Positions 1-10,372 of a DNA stretch of 64,000 nt are shown piece after piece (position 1 is the first letter of the stretch; each line of letters starts with the position of its first letter). The stretch lies in assembly GCF_023078275.1 (NCBI RefSeq), contig NC_062977.1, forward strand, positions 17,133,118 to 17,197,117, given 5' to 3'. The DNA comes from Leguminivora glycinivorella. Lineage: Eukaryota; Arthropoda; Insecta; Lepidoptera; Tortricidae. The notes beneath the pieces are model-generated. The model was not told the origin of the DNA. It worked only from the letters and a program-made list of their open reading frames with translations, and made no database searches. The translations under genes and the position numbers were made by a program.

Positions 1-344
1 ACCTCCTACATTTCACTACTATACTACTACTACTACCTTTGAAACTTAACATTGGGCGGCCCACAGGTCTTTTGGCGTCAGCAATTTTCCAATTTCGTCC
101 CAGAGCTCCTCCTCTTGACGTCTTGACTCACGTTTCACCTGTGACAGATGTAGCAAAAGGTGTCATGCTGCCAAAGACCGATGTACCGGCACCACACAAT
201 AAAATCACTGCAACTATCATCTGCTAATGTCGTGGCTAATGATGATGATTTAAAACCATGTTACCCATTTTAGGTCCAACTTTAAAATAACCGGCACCAT
301 CGAGATCAAATTTCCTTTTTTAAAATCTCGAAAACCTTTTACAG

Positions 345-522
345 TGACGGAGCCGGCCGTTCCGGGACCTACTGCCTAATCGACATGGTACTCAACCGCA
401 TGGCCAAGGGAGCGAAGGAGATCGACATCGCAGCGACACTCGAGCACATCCGAGATCAGAGGCCGCGGACCGTTGCTACCAAGCAACAGTTCGAGTTTGT
501 GCTGATGGCAGTCGCTGAAGAG
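345..522 (+). CDS. IA-2: IA-2 (receptor-type tyrosine phosphatase N homologue), penultimate coding exon
   Basis: This exon encodes the end of the tyrosine-phosphatase domain of IA-2/PTPRN, a membrane protein of neuroendocrine secretory vesicles. Reading begins with the third base of a Ser codon, then DGAGRSGTYCLIDMVLNRMA, and ends at QFEFVLMAVAEE. In active phosphatases the signature is HCSAGxGR. Here the residue after Ser is Asp (SDGAGR), which is characteristic of the IA-2 family and makes it catalytically weak or dead. The exon is bounded by an acceptor (ttttacag, to 344) and a donor (gtaagg, from 523) and ends in phase 0. The last exon follows at 1181 and keeps the frame (AEE|VHAILKALP), as in other IA-2 proteins. 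Upstream exons lie outside the window. Family assignment is from recognised sequence, with high confidence. Confidence 0.93.
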
Positions 523-604
523 GTAAGGCCTTATTGACATTACCACAACCACAAGCAGCTAGAAGGCTTAAGTAGGTATTAAAAGGAATATAGACCTAGT
601 TAAG

Positions 605-777
605 GGCCGGTCAATCAGGAACCGCGTGCCTAGTCGACATAGCAATTAACCGCATGGCCATGGGAGCCTAATAGGAGACCGACATCGCAGCGACATGAGC
701 ACGTTCGAGACCAGAGGCCGAGAACTGTTGCTACCAAGCAACAGTTCGAGTTTGTGCTGATGGCAGTCGCTGAAGAG
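605..777 (+). pseudogene. Broken tandem copy of the IA-2 penultimate exon, inside the last intron
   Basis: This copy aligns with 355-522 along its whole length. The 5' part has diverged, with a net gain of 5 bases, a frameshift and in-frame stops, so it cannot encode the phosphatase segment. The last 51 exon bases and the first donor bases (727-782) are identical to 472-527, so the donor gtaag (778-782) is intact. No good acceptor was seen at its 5' edge. It lies between the real exon and the last exon in the same orientation. Inclusion would put a stop codon in the transcript. Confidence 0.85.
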
Positions 778-1180
778 GTAAGACTTGAATCGCTGGAAAT
801 CTCGCAGGTATTTCTACAACAGAGGGCGCCGTGGTGAATGACATACATCGATCCCAGCGTTCTCTCACGAACGGCAAAGAGGGTGAAACGCCGGAGTGGG
901 TTTTAGTGGTTAGGGCCAAGTTTCTCTCCAAGGGCTCTCGCTAGGGGAGAGGAAAAACGTCGAGTCCCACACATCGTGCATAACTGCATTCCCACACTGT
1001 CAAAAAAAGGTATAATAGAAGAAGATAAAGACATTCATAAGAATCATGTCAGAAATCCGCGCGGCTGCTTAGGTTGACAGATAAAGGTTCGCAGCGCTGC
1101 TGTGATGTCACTGGTGTTTTACGAACTTTATAGTCGAAACAGAGGTCTTACGTATAATTTATTATTTTCTACTTCATCAG

Positions 1181-1297
1181 GTCCACGCGATACTGAAAGC
1201 TCTACCGGCCCAACTCCAACAAATGCAAGAAAAGAAGGACAAGGAAAAGGACAAAGATAAAGAGAAAGAAGGAGAGAAAGAGAAGCCTAACAACTGA
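1181..1297 (+). CDS. IA-2: IA-2, last coding exon with stop
   Basis: This exon follows acceptor acttcatcag (to 1180) in phase 0. It encodes VHAILKALPAQLQQMQ, the conserved C-terminal end of the phosphatase fold, and then a charged Lys/Glu/Asp tail unlike the short tail of vertebrate PTPRN, before TGA at 1295-1297. The 39 codons join the exon at 345-522 without a frame change. The charged tail is low-complexity and probably lineage-specific. Confidence 0.93.
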   Translation, partial: VHAILKALPAQLQQMQEKKDKEKDKDKEKEGEKEKPNN

Positions 1298-1460
1298 ACA
1301 CTGCTATTCGTCGTTGTTGCGTTTCCGATGTATCTGTGTGTTTCACATTCCAGGCTGAGAATTTCGCCGATTCGTCTATTTATTGTCTACGTTAATTTGT
1401 TTATTGTGTAATTCGAAATTCTCAACCTTGACGACAATAAAGCAATCTGTACCGGACGCG
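1298..1460 (+). terminator. IA-2 3' UTR with proximal polyadenylation signal
   Basis: AATAAA at 1436-1441 lies about 140 bases after the stop and is the first plausible poly(A) signal. Further AT-rich sequence to about 1920 could belong to a longer 3' UTR, since several weaker A/T-rich signals follow. Which one is used cannot be told from sequence alone. Confidence 0.55.
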
Positions 1461-2414
1461 ATTTCAAAATGGACTTGACTAAGGCCGCTAAGGTCGTTTA
1501 GTACTTTTATCATAAACTTAGGACATAAATAGCGTAAATTGTAACTTCACTTTGGCTGTAAGAGCTGTCGCGGGTATAAACATGAATGTAGCTTCACATA
1601 TTCAACTTTTCCATTACCTATCGAGTGCAAAAGTGTACATGTTTATAAAAGTGACAGCACAGACGTACTTAAAACGCTACATCACCTATTGTTGCCGTAT
1701 ATCTTGGCATTTATTTTTTTACAGCTTTTTATCTGCAAGAGGAAAATATTTTCATAAGAATATGCATATATAATTTTACGGCTCATACCTACTACTGTTC
1801 TAACCATTTATTTATCGAGGAAGGGAACTATATAAGAAACATTTATGTTGTTATAATGTAACCTCTTTATTTAAATGGTGTAATTGTACGCATAATGCCT
1901 ATTATATTTATAAATATTTATTACCGTAAAACGGTCCTACTTTGCTCCTTGGGTGGTAACTTTGCTCCAAGAAAAAAAAAAGTTAAGTTCCGTTCCAGAC
2001 GAAAGTGGTTGTTAGCTGGGTAAATTTTTATGTTTTTGTCGGGTAATACAAGATTTCACCTGGCAACACCGGTATGATTGACTGTCAAAAGTTTAAACGT
2101 CATGTCAGTAGCTGTCAAAACTTCAACACGCGTGTATGCAACCGATTTTGTTTATTCAAAAAATCTGTTCTAATCTCCAACATCTCTGGATGAAATTTGG
2201 TGAGTGTTTTATTGTTTCATCTAACATTTCATTACCTACCTGGAAACATCATATTTAAGTGATTGCTTTGATAGTTTCCAAATTAGTAATTTTTTTCACG
2301 AACGGGTTTACTATGCACATGGTTTTGGGGATATTTTGCTCTAGGAGCAATGTATCCCTTTTAAAGAATGTTTTCAGTTAATAATTTTTCTGGTATTGTT
2401 TTTTTTAGATAATC

Positions 2415-3082
2415 ATGCCCAGAAAGTACGTTAGAAGGATTGACGCACGGCGTTATAAAGCCTACACTGAAGATGCGTTGGAAGAATGTCTGCGGGCTAT
2501 AGAGTCGAAAGTTTTTTTTTTTTTTTATTGAGAAGTTCAACAGCGTTTACAATAAAAAAGTACAATTTTATAAGTATAGCCAATAACAGAACTCCCTAGA
2601 ATTTATACAAAAATATCATCAGAGGGTAGACGTGTGACTTGAGCTGTCCATATTTACATTGTACATTATGATATAACTTTACCCAAAGAAAAGCAGCTGC
2701 AGAATTTAATATTCCAAGAAGAACACTCATCAACAGAATTAAGGCTAGAAAAGACCGCAAAAAGGTTGGTGGACCCGGATTTCCACCCATATTTAATGAT
2801 GAAGAAGAATTACATTTCTGCGACTGCGTTGAAAGAATGGGCCAGTACGGATTTCCACTGTCGGAGTTGGATTTACGCATGATTGTTAAAGCGTACCTTG
2901 ACAAAATTGGCCGAAATGTCAAAAGATTTAAAAGTAATATGCCAGGGACAGAATGGGTTTCCTCATTCCTGCGTCGTCATACAAGCTTGTCCAAGAGATT
3001 TGCAGCCAATATTAAACGAGCAAGAGCTGCTGTCGATGTCGATGCTTTAACCCAATTTGTTGACAGATCTCTTTACATTTAA
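2415..3082 (+). pseudogene. pogo-type transposase N-terminal fragment (HTH_psq plus CENP-B-like HTH)
   Basis: From ATG 2415 the frame reads MPRKYVRRIDARRYKAYTED and onward to a psq-type helix-turn-helix beginning AIESK. It is interrupted near 2512 by an inserted poly-T block and resumes near 2680 with TQRKAAAEFNIPRRTLINRI. The second DNA-binding domain (GFPLSELDLRMIVKAYLDKI, then WVSSFLRRH) follows, to stop 3080-3082. Pipsqueak HTH followed by a CENP-B/Tigger HTH is the pogo layout. The catalytic DDE domain that should follow is missing. The frame is clean apart from the insertion. Confidence 0.82.
2512..2680 (-). mobile_element. Short 5'-truncated retro-insertion in the transposase gene
   Basis: A run of 15 T (2512-2526) is followed by the complement of an AATAAA signal. 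Read on the minus strand this is a transcript 3' end with AATAAA and a poly(A) tail. It splits the psq helix-turn-helix of the pogo transposase. The right edge is uncertain (2675-2690). The short word aaag occurs at both edges and may be the target duplication. The source family was not recognised. Confidence 0.5.
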
Positions 3083-3599
3083 TGGTTGCAATTAAAAGCA
3101 ATAACTTGCGAAATGTTTATAAACGTTGATTTATGAGAAACTTTATGTGTAATAATAAGAATTATTCAAGTTTAAGACTGATTCTAATGGAGCTACAAGG
3201 TATATTTTGATTGATCTCAATAAAAAAAACTGTGATTCTGAGCGAAATTTGTGCTTTTCTGCTACCCCAACTATCATCCAATGGAGCATTGATGAATAAA
3301 GCACGTTATTTAATGCTCCACGCCAGAAATAGCTCCGAATCCAAAGTAATCTTGCCTTGGAGCAAAGTATCCTGTTTCATACAGATTACTTTGCTCCAAA
3401 AACAAAGTTTTAAAATATCGAATGTATCAACTAAAATGGAACAAATTTCAACCTAAAGGGTATATAAAGAGTACATATTTCCCAGAAAACCATTGAAAGT
3501 ACAATAACTCCATATTTATAAAAGATGCGATGCGATTCGTAAAAGTGGAGCCAATTTTGGAGCAAAGTAGGACCATTTTACGGTACCTAAGTATAAATT

Positions 3600-5340
3600 A
3601 TGTACCTAATGTACTTATTATGTATGTTATCATCGTCATCATGTTTTGTTGTAAGAAATATATTACGGTCAATTGTTGAGGTGTCTAATATGTCCAAATT
3701 TGTTTTGCAAGCATTTGATTCTTTGTGCTTATATTTTTGTGACGAAGACCCAATCATGTACAGTCAGCGAAAGAAGTAGCAACGCTGACGAAGTTAACTG
3801 ATATGATCTGCACCAGCTCTTATTCTCTTGAACATAGAGAATAATGAAGATGATTTGAGTTCTTCGTTCAGCGTTACTTGTGCTGTTGAGTGTACCTTCT
3901 CATTTCGAACTTTTGTCAAATCGTGGACGTCCAGTCCGTCGACGATTGCATTTTGTTATTTTGTAATGAAATGCCCGCAAGAGTTACGAAATGACCAAAT
4001 GTAAAAGTAAAGCTCGCTTAATACGACCACGTTTTATACGTAAGTTATACGTACGTAATTTTCCACCTGTCTTCAGGCATCATGATTCATGGTAATAAGT
4101 CTGAATATTCAGGCGTTTTCAGCACCCCTTTTTAGTTCGAACCTTCGAGTCGTATTATGCGGGCTTAATGCACACAATGCAGTTTTGAACACACTATTGC
4201 ATATTTGATACGAATGTTTGGATGTATTTAATCAAATGTTGATCTTTGTCTTAAAAAATACAAAAAAATATTTTTATTCTACAGTGCATGGGATGCATTA
4301 GCTGTGAATCGATCTAGTCTATGAGTAAATTTAATATTTTATCGTTAAAATCGCGTTGTCTATGCTTTTATGGAAGGCGTAGGCTGCTCCAAGTACAATC
4401 GATGGTTTAGGTAGAAATCAAATTCGGCATAAGAAATATTTTGGGAGCTTCTCATAGTTGTTTCATGACACGAAGCCAAGGGAATTTAATCTAATTTAAG
4501 GAAATCATATGACCTTATGTACAATGCACCTGAAAATATTAATCCTAGTAATTTTCCGTTTAAGCCGATTCCGAGCAATAAAGTTGCTAAGCCTTAAGAA
4601 AAAACTCCTGAATAAATAAAAAACGCAGGTATACAAATTGTATAGTATCGGCCCTACCATCGCCGATGATAATAATTTCATATGGAATCCCGAGGTAAAA
4701 AGGTATATCCATACTAAGCTTACGCACCAAGGTCCCGCGAAATGGCACTACCTAATCCGATCACTGCGATCATCGGCCTGCCTTCGTGAAATGAAAACAA
4801 CTAGGAACTCCCATTTTATTCTAGGTTTAGAGATTTGTACTGGACAGCCGCAGCCCTAAGTTAATTGTCGATGGCTGCTAGAGGCGTTGTTTTCTGTTCT
4901 TTATTTATTTTTAATCTGTTTAACGTTGTAACATCCATTTAAGCAGTTTCTACAATTGCATTGAACCAGAAAAGCGGACATGTAATGTCCCGGACCGAAT
5001 CATATCCTGAACTAACGGAATACCTGAGAATGTCTAATCTGAAATACTGAGATCAAAATAAATATTTACAGATCATAGTTGAAACTATAGAGATCGTACG
5101 TATCTATATGCATAAAATTTGTGTAAGATTATATTTATTGAAATGGAAAATGTAAAAAAAATATTACCCACGAAATTAAAAATGTAGATTAGATTTAGGG
5201 GAAAATATATTAACCGTATTTCTGTATGAAATTATATGTAGTTTTTATGTGGATGATTGAATATTGGATTTTGATTATTAAATTGTTTTAGGGTAATTAC
5301 ACAATTTAGTATCCTACTACTAGTCCCTACCCCTAATCAT
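3600..5340. other. AT-rich intergenic stretch without a recognisable gene
   Basis: No convincing open frame, RNA gene or promoter was seen. A weak inverted repeat (cttaatacgac near 4017 against gtcgtattatgcggg near 4149) may be an eroded MITE. An AATAAATAAA poly(A)-like signal lies near 4611 on the plus strand and could end a long IA-2 3' UTR, but nothing proves it. Confidence 0.4.
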
Positions 5341-5346
5341 AACCTT

Positions 5347-5665
5347 GTCTTACCGAGAATTTTTACGGCTGGCTTATGTTTCGGCTTTTTAAATTACAAA
5401 ATTCCACAGACAGTCTTGGATTAAAAAATTCATAATCTTAAAAAAACTTGTATGTATATATACTGTATTTATAATTTTTGTTCAACATTACAAGCCTTAT
5501 TGAACTTTTTCGTGGGACAGTCCAAATCTGTCAGTGTCTTGTCAGTGTCAGTTTGAACTGTCAGATTGCATACAAGTAACAATAGAAAGTTTTTTTAAGA
5601 TTATGAATTTTTAAGACTGTCTGTAGAATCGGGAAGTCTTACCGAGAATTTTTACGGCTGGCTTA
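5347..5665. repeat. Inverted-repeat element flanked by a 30-bp direct repeat
   Basis: The 30-bp word that starts gtcttaccgagaatttttac and continues for ten more bases to gctta occurs at 5347-5376 and 5636-5665. Between the copies are two inverted arms, about 5402-5449 and 5587-5627, sharing acagacagtctt and attcataatctta. The arrangement resembles a MITE with an unusually long flanking duplication, or a small composite element. The centre carries several gtcagt words. Confidence 0.65.
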
Positions 5666-6734
5666 GCTGGCTATGAGCACGGAGAACGTTTTTTTTACCT
5701 AAAATCGATTTTTGAATTTCGAACGCACGAATTCGCCGTTCGAAAGTCTGTGGAAAATGACGTAATGCTATTTTTGAAAAAGGACGGGTAGTAATTTTAA
5801 AACTAGTGGTAATGGCCACTCGTTTTCGATTCTGTTAATTACCTAGTAGAATTTAAATCACTAGTAGTGGAGATATTATTGAACGAATTTCACGAAATCG
5901 AATGGCCGAGATTCAAAAATCGGCCCCCTGAGCCTTTACCATGAGATGAGCTTATAACGTTTTGGAATATGATATTCGATAGCGTTCGCGAAACGACTAT
6001 GTACTTATGGATAAAGTGAACAACCGGTTACTTACTAGAACCAAAAATTACATACCTACATTTTCCGTAACATTTACGTATAATGAAGTACCTAACGAGT
6101 AACGTATTCTAAAACGTCAAAAGTATGAAGCTTTTGTGATCAGCGGGATCGGTTGCGTCGAGGAGTGCTTTAACCCAGAAGACAAACGTTTACCTACGTA
6201 TCGCTATGATTATCCATATTGGCTGGGTGCGAAGTAAGTAGGTGGTGGGAGACTGGGAGAACCACGAATCGATCGCAGCGCGCACCGTGGCCAAAAAAGG
6301 AACTTTCGGCAGACCAACTGTCACTTTTTACAGCGAAATTTACGTAAAAATAAATAAATACGCGTCACGATACTATAAGAACACTGGAAAAAACAGTGAT
6401 TACATAATTTATAAATTTGCACAAGTAATTAAATGGGAAACGAGACCAACATATGAAATGGATAATCGCTGTTAAAGGAAAAAATAAGTAATTTAACATA
6501 CTTTTGAAATAGACAAAAAATCTGCATTAGTAACGACACTACAGGCATAAATAATCGTCTTAAATATATATGAAATGCGTTATTATCTAAAATCGGTTAA
6601 CTTTCGGTTCTTTATTCACATTTCGTGAACTCAACTATGAGAAACTCCGTGTGTACCTACTACCTGAAATTTATGTATGAAGTAGTATGTACAGTAAGTA
6701 TGAAGTTCATCAAAAACCTACAGATTTCTAAAGG

Positions 6735-6850
6735 GTGGGCAAGGCCCAAGTAACACCTCTGAAGTTGCAAGCACCCATAGGCTATTGTGACTTACCCCCA
6801 TGGCTGCAGGCGGGCCGTATGTTGGCCGTATGCTTGTTTGACAACATTTG
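6735..6850 (+). mobile_element. SINE 3' part (moth 'gcgggccgtatgcttgttt' family)
   Basis: The block from 'aacacctctgaagttgcaag' through 'gcgggccgtatgttggcc' to 'gcttgtttgacaaca' matches further copies at 25594-25720 (reverse), 38160-38295, 48355-48497 and 58305-58395. This dispersed, 5'-ragged pattern fits a retroposed SINE tail. It lies between IA-2 and GLOD4. Confidence 0.6.
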
Positions 6851-6893
6851 AGATAGAAAAAAAATATGTGTCAAAGTCAATGTTTTCAATTCA

Positions 6894-7035
6894 GCCGGCG
6901 TATCATGCTGCCAATTTTATTACTTATCCACGTGGATAAAGCTTCCGTCACGCTTTAGCAAGTTTGTCAGTGTGAGAGTGACAGATGTCTTATCCACGTG
7001 GATAAGTGATAAAATTGGCAGCGTGATACGCCGGC
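6894..7035. mobile_element. Palindromic MITE with 46-bp arms
   Basis: The left arm 6894-6939 and right arm 6990-7035 are mirror images with two mismatches, starting gccggcgtatcatgctgcc. Each arm ends in the perfect palindrome ttatccacgtggataa, so that CACGTG-containing word occurs twice. The transcript would fold into a long hairpin. It lies about 330 bp upstream of the GLOD4 promoter. Confidence 0.85.
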
Positions 7036-7367
7036 AGGTCACAAGATGGCAGACCTTCCAAATTATTGTTAGGTCATCTCTGATTTCATTTAAACATAAT
7101 AAATAACAGAAATGAAAAAAAAAGGCACATCATGACACAACAGAAAAGATGTTGTTACAGCTATATACTTAGTTTTTTTTTTTTTCGTTGTATTAGATCA
7201 ATATTAGAATTATTAGATGTTATCTAAACCAATCTAAACAAATCAATTATCATTTTTATCATCCTCAAAGAAATTTGCATGAATGCGTCCTATAGATATG
7301 GGACTAATCAGTTTATGAACGCATGTCTGCGCCTGTCAATGTCATTGTCATTCGTGCCGTGCCGCTG

Positions 7368-7402
7368 TCATTCAGTTGTCATACGCCGCGTACTGTGGAC
7401 GT
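7368..7402 (+). promoter_or_regulatory. GLOD4 core promoter: Inr plus DPE
   Basis: TCATTC at 7368-7373 matches the arthropod initiator TCAKTY with +1 at A7370. GGACGT at 7397-7402 then starts at +28, exactly where the downstream promoter element (RGWYVT) is required. No TATA box is visible upstream. This predicts a 125-base 5' UTR before the ATG at 7495. The spacing match is exact, but transcription was not tested. Confidence 0.6.
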
Positions 7403-7494
7403 GACCGGAATTATCTGTGTTAATATTATAACGACTAATATTTTATAATTCTCATTAAATATTCTAGTAATACTAAGAAATAAATTGCATCAAA

Positions 7495-7584
7495 ATGGTG
7501 AGCGGTCGTGCGTTGCATTTCGTGTTCAAAGTGGCTGACAGGACGCTCACAGCGAAATTCTACCGAGACATCTTGGGAATGAAG
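7495..7584 (+). CDS. GLOD4: GLOD4 (glyoxalase domain-containing protein 4), exon 1
   Basis: This is the start of a six-exon gene (7495-7584, 8922-8971, 10373-10638, 21733-21888, 25069-25245, 26358-26470) encoding 283 aa, close to the roughly 300 aa of animal GLOD4. The ATG sits in caaaATGG. Exon 1 gives MVSGRALHFVFKVADRT and YRDILGMK, the first beta-alpha unit of a vicinal-oxygen-chelate (glyoxalase-like) fold. The protein has two such modules (about residues 5-120 and 138-265). GLOD4 is a conserved, probably mitochondrial or cytosolic protein. Its enzymatic substrate is not established, and true glyoxalase I activity should not be assumed. All five junctions have GT-AG borders and keep frame. 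Donor gtaatt follows at 7585. Confidence 0.95.
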
Positions 7585-7612
7585 GTAATTACTGCTTAAA
7601 ATTGGCTAAACA

Positions 7613-7755
7613 TCCATATTAATATTATAAATTGGAAAGTGAGTGTGTCTGTTTGTTTGTCCGTCTTTCACGGCAAAACGGAGCGATGGATGGAAAGTGA
7701 CATAGGCTACTTTTTGTCTTTTTCTAACACGAGCGAAGCCGCGGGAAAAAGCTAG
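7613..7755 (+). mobile_element. Lep1-like Helitron in GLOD4 intron 1
   Basis: It starts TCCATATTAATATTATAAAT after an A, carries gtttgtttgtccgtctttca, and ends gccgcgggaaaaagCTAG followed by T. That is the Helitron layout: 5' TC, GC-rich hairpin near the 3' end, CTRR end, insertion between A and T. At 143 bp it is a non-autonomous, internally deleted copy. Confidence 0.82.
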
Positions 7756-8657
7756 TATTATACACCGTGTTTCACTTAACACTAAAAACCTGAAAACAGT
7801 TTGTTCAGAATCGAGAGCAGAATCGATTGAGCTATATCTTGATGGGGGTAATATTTTTATTTAAATTAGTATTATTAGTTATTTTTTACGTGCCCATTCT
7901 ATTGTACTCGTAATACAACATTGTGTATATCGCATTGCTAGAGGTTGTTTACCTTTTTTCAGTATTTAGGGGTATTAATACTGGCCGGTTACTTGGACGA
8001 TTATTTTTTCCGCTACTAGTTTGACGTTGTTTGTCAGTTTAATCTTAATGTTTATCATAAGTCATAACAAATTTAACTCGTACCTAATTACAACCTTGTC
8101 ATTTTGAATATTGAGTTTATTTGCTTACTGCGATTACCTGTCCAATTTGAAGTTTACTGTGACAAAGCTTTAAAGTGTTTTACAGTGACATCTTAGCTGT
8201 CTATTGGTAAACCTTATGTCGTTGCAGTAACGTACACAAATAAATAGTCTTATGGTTTATGATGGTAGTTAGCAATTATTTTATTGAGTGTAGAGCTAAA
8301 AGTCAAGTAGAGCTGTACAGAAAATTAAAAATTCAATTAAAAAAAAAGTAACGATCAGATTAAAAGATGAATACTCTAGATGAGTTTAAAAAAATAAAAA
8401 TCAGTTGGGGTGTCTGAGGTTTTGAGTGATACCGGAAACACCGTGTATAGTTATCTTAGACAAGTTGAGCATGCCAAATAACTTAGGTTCGCTATAGTTG
8501 TCTTATAATTGCTCCCGAGAAGCTTCAAGGTCGGTGTAAACAACCAAGAACCGGTAATAATGCGGCGTATCTAATAACTAAACTTTGGTTTTTACACACG
8601 TACATTACGTTTAAAGTACTTTTTGATGTTATGCTGGGATGCACTAGTTTACAATTA

Positions 8658-8795
8658 GGGCCCATTTAGACGGTACGAGAACTCGCATACGAGTTTTATT
8701 ACATTGCTGTATTGCTGTATTGAAGGCTGTGCAAAATTGTATGTAAACTAAACAGCCCGAAATGCAGACGAGTTCGCACGTCGTCTAAATCAGGC
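8658..8795. mobile_element. MITE (gggcccatttagacgg family), copy 1, GLOD4 intron 1
   Basis: Sub-terminal inverted ends gcccatttagacggtacgag and cgtctaaatcaggc, with an inner pair cgcatacgag / agttcgcacg. A second copy lies at 27109-27251 with the same organisation, which fixes the limits. Confidence 0.7.
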
Positions 8796-8921
8796 GTTCG
8801 ATAGGAATAATACTCATTTTCTGAGTTTAAAACTAAAAAAATGGTGAAATTTTGCTTAGTCACTTGGAAGTTTTTAGTGTTATCTATGAGTCTATAACTA
8901 ATTAAATGTGGTGTTTATTAG

Positions 8922-8971
8922 GTACTTCGTCATGAAGAATTCAGCGAAGGGTGTGAAGCAGCATGCAATGG
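8922..8971 (+). CDS. GLOD4: GLOD4, exon 2
   Basis: This 50-base exon lies between acceptor tttattag and donor gtaagc. It encodes VLRHEEFSEGCEAACNG and continues module 1 of the VOC fold. It closely matches the family's KVLRHEEFEEGC motif. It ends after two bases of a Gly codon that is completed by the first base of exon 3. Confidence 0.94.
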
Positions 8972-9732
8972 GTAAGCCACTTATTAAATAAAATAGGTAT
9001 TTTTTTTTTGTTCCCTTATTTTAATACTATTTTTTATTTAAATTGAAAAGTAGTTTATGCCAAGACTTGGGGTTCAGGAATGATTTTGTTTACAGTTTTT
9101 TGTAAAATACTTACCAAACTAACAACAAAAGCTAAGTGGGCTTATTCACAATTCACAAGTGTAAAACATTCTTACACTCAAAAACCCAGGGTATGGTCAT
9201 CTATATTAAATTCAAATCAAATAAGGTTCAATTTTATTCATTGTTTCAATATCAATTATTATAACAGAGGTGTCCTTGGAAATATATTTCATGCATTATA
9301 CAGAACAAAACCTTTTAATTTTAGCAACATTTGTTTGGCTAGCAACACTGTTGTGTAAGATAGTAGTCATTTTTTTTAGTCATTTATTTATTGCAACCAT
9401 AGTCTTAAAATAAATAAATACATTTAGAGTCGTATGGGCCCTGGCAGGGCATTGCAATGCCATACATTATGTTATTGAATTTTTAACTAATTATACATGC
9501 ATAGGTATATTTATTATCAGTTCTAGTATTATTCAGTCATATTAGATATTTATAATTAAAATAATATAGTATTGATCAGCCCCAGATTTAGAAACCTAGG
9601 ACCCCTAGGTAAATGATAAGGCATGAACTCCAGGGACCAAATCAATCTCAAAAACAATGCCAGATTGCCTGGGCCTCTAGGCCCTTGCCTTGGAGGCCTA
9701 AGGGGAGATCAGACTCTGGTATTGATAAGTGT

Positions 9733-9897
9733 GCGTAGCCGAATGCACAAATGCTCACGAAACGCTCACGATAATATATCTGTTGTAGCTATCTATCTCT
9801 ATCGCCCTTGCATATTGGCGCGACAGAGCCAGACTACATTTCTGCGACATTTCATTTTCATTTCGCGTAGCAGAAATGCCATTCAGCTACGGGGCCA
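9733..9897. mobile_element. MITE family C ('gtagccgaatg...cattcggctac'), GLOD4 intron 2
   Basis: Ends gcgtagccgaatgcacaaa and gaaatgccattcagctacgg form inverted termini around a conserved core (ctatctctatcgc, gcgacagagccagact). Related copies or pieces lie at 20645-20700, 25272-25366, 31387-31540, 34573-34680, 35181-35330, 39886-40041 and 40342-40496, making it the commonest MITE in the window. Confidence 0.75.
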
Positions 9898-10372
9898 GAT
9901 AACACTATTAAAGTCTAATTATTTAAATTTGATCTCAATCTATTATTATCTTTGATTGAATGCTGTGCATTAGATAATATTAATCCATTAATTGATAAGT
10001 TGTTCCTAGGTTGTATATCCAGTATTTCAATTACTATTAATAAATATTGTTTAAATATTTACATTTAAAATAAGGGATAAATAAACCTATTATCAGCAGT
10101 GGGCAATTAATGGCTGAAATGAATGAATGAAAAAAATATGTTATGTAAATACCATTGACTTGGTACAGTTAAATGTAAAAATATGTAGTCAAGTGTATAA
10201 TAAGAGTGTAGTACCATATTTGTGAGACAATTTTTTCGATACATATTTTTGCACTTGACTGTACACAATGCCATTTTATGAAATACATCAAACAGAAAGA
10301 GGAGGTGTCTGTTTTCTCCTTAGGTAAATTCATGGTAGATATTTTCGTAACATAATAATTTTTCATTCACAG

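Larger units (their letters stand above)
1924..3583 (+). mobile_element. pogo/Tigger-like DNA transposon, internally deleted
   Basis: Terminal inverted repeats of about 25 bp (ccgtaaaacggtcctacttt at 1924; mirror image ending at 3583 with one mismatch) are flanked on both sides by TA, the target duplication of the Tc1/mariner/pogo superfamily. Inside is a fragment of a pogo-type transposase (2415-3082). No DDE catalytic region is visible in the remaining 500 bases, so the copy cannot move on its own. The TIR is followed by repeated 'tttgctcc' motifs at both ends, probably sub-terminal transposase sites. Confidence 0.87.

Noticed and set aside
2596..2922. 108-codon minus-strand frame
   Set aside because: Shadow of the pogo transposase and the retro-insertion, in antisense.
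9623..9955. 110-codon frame in GLOD4 intron 2
   Set aside because: Mostly translates a family C MITE. No splice borders.
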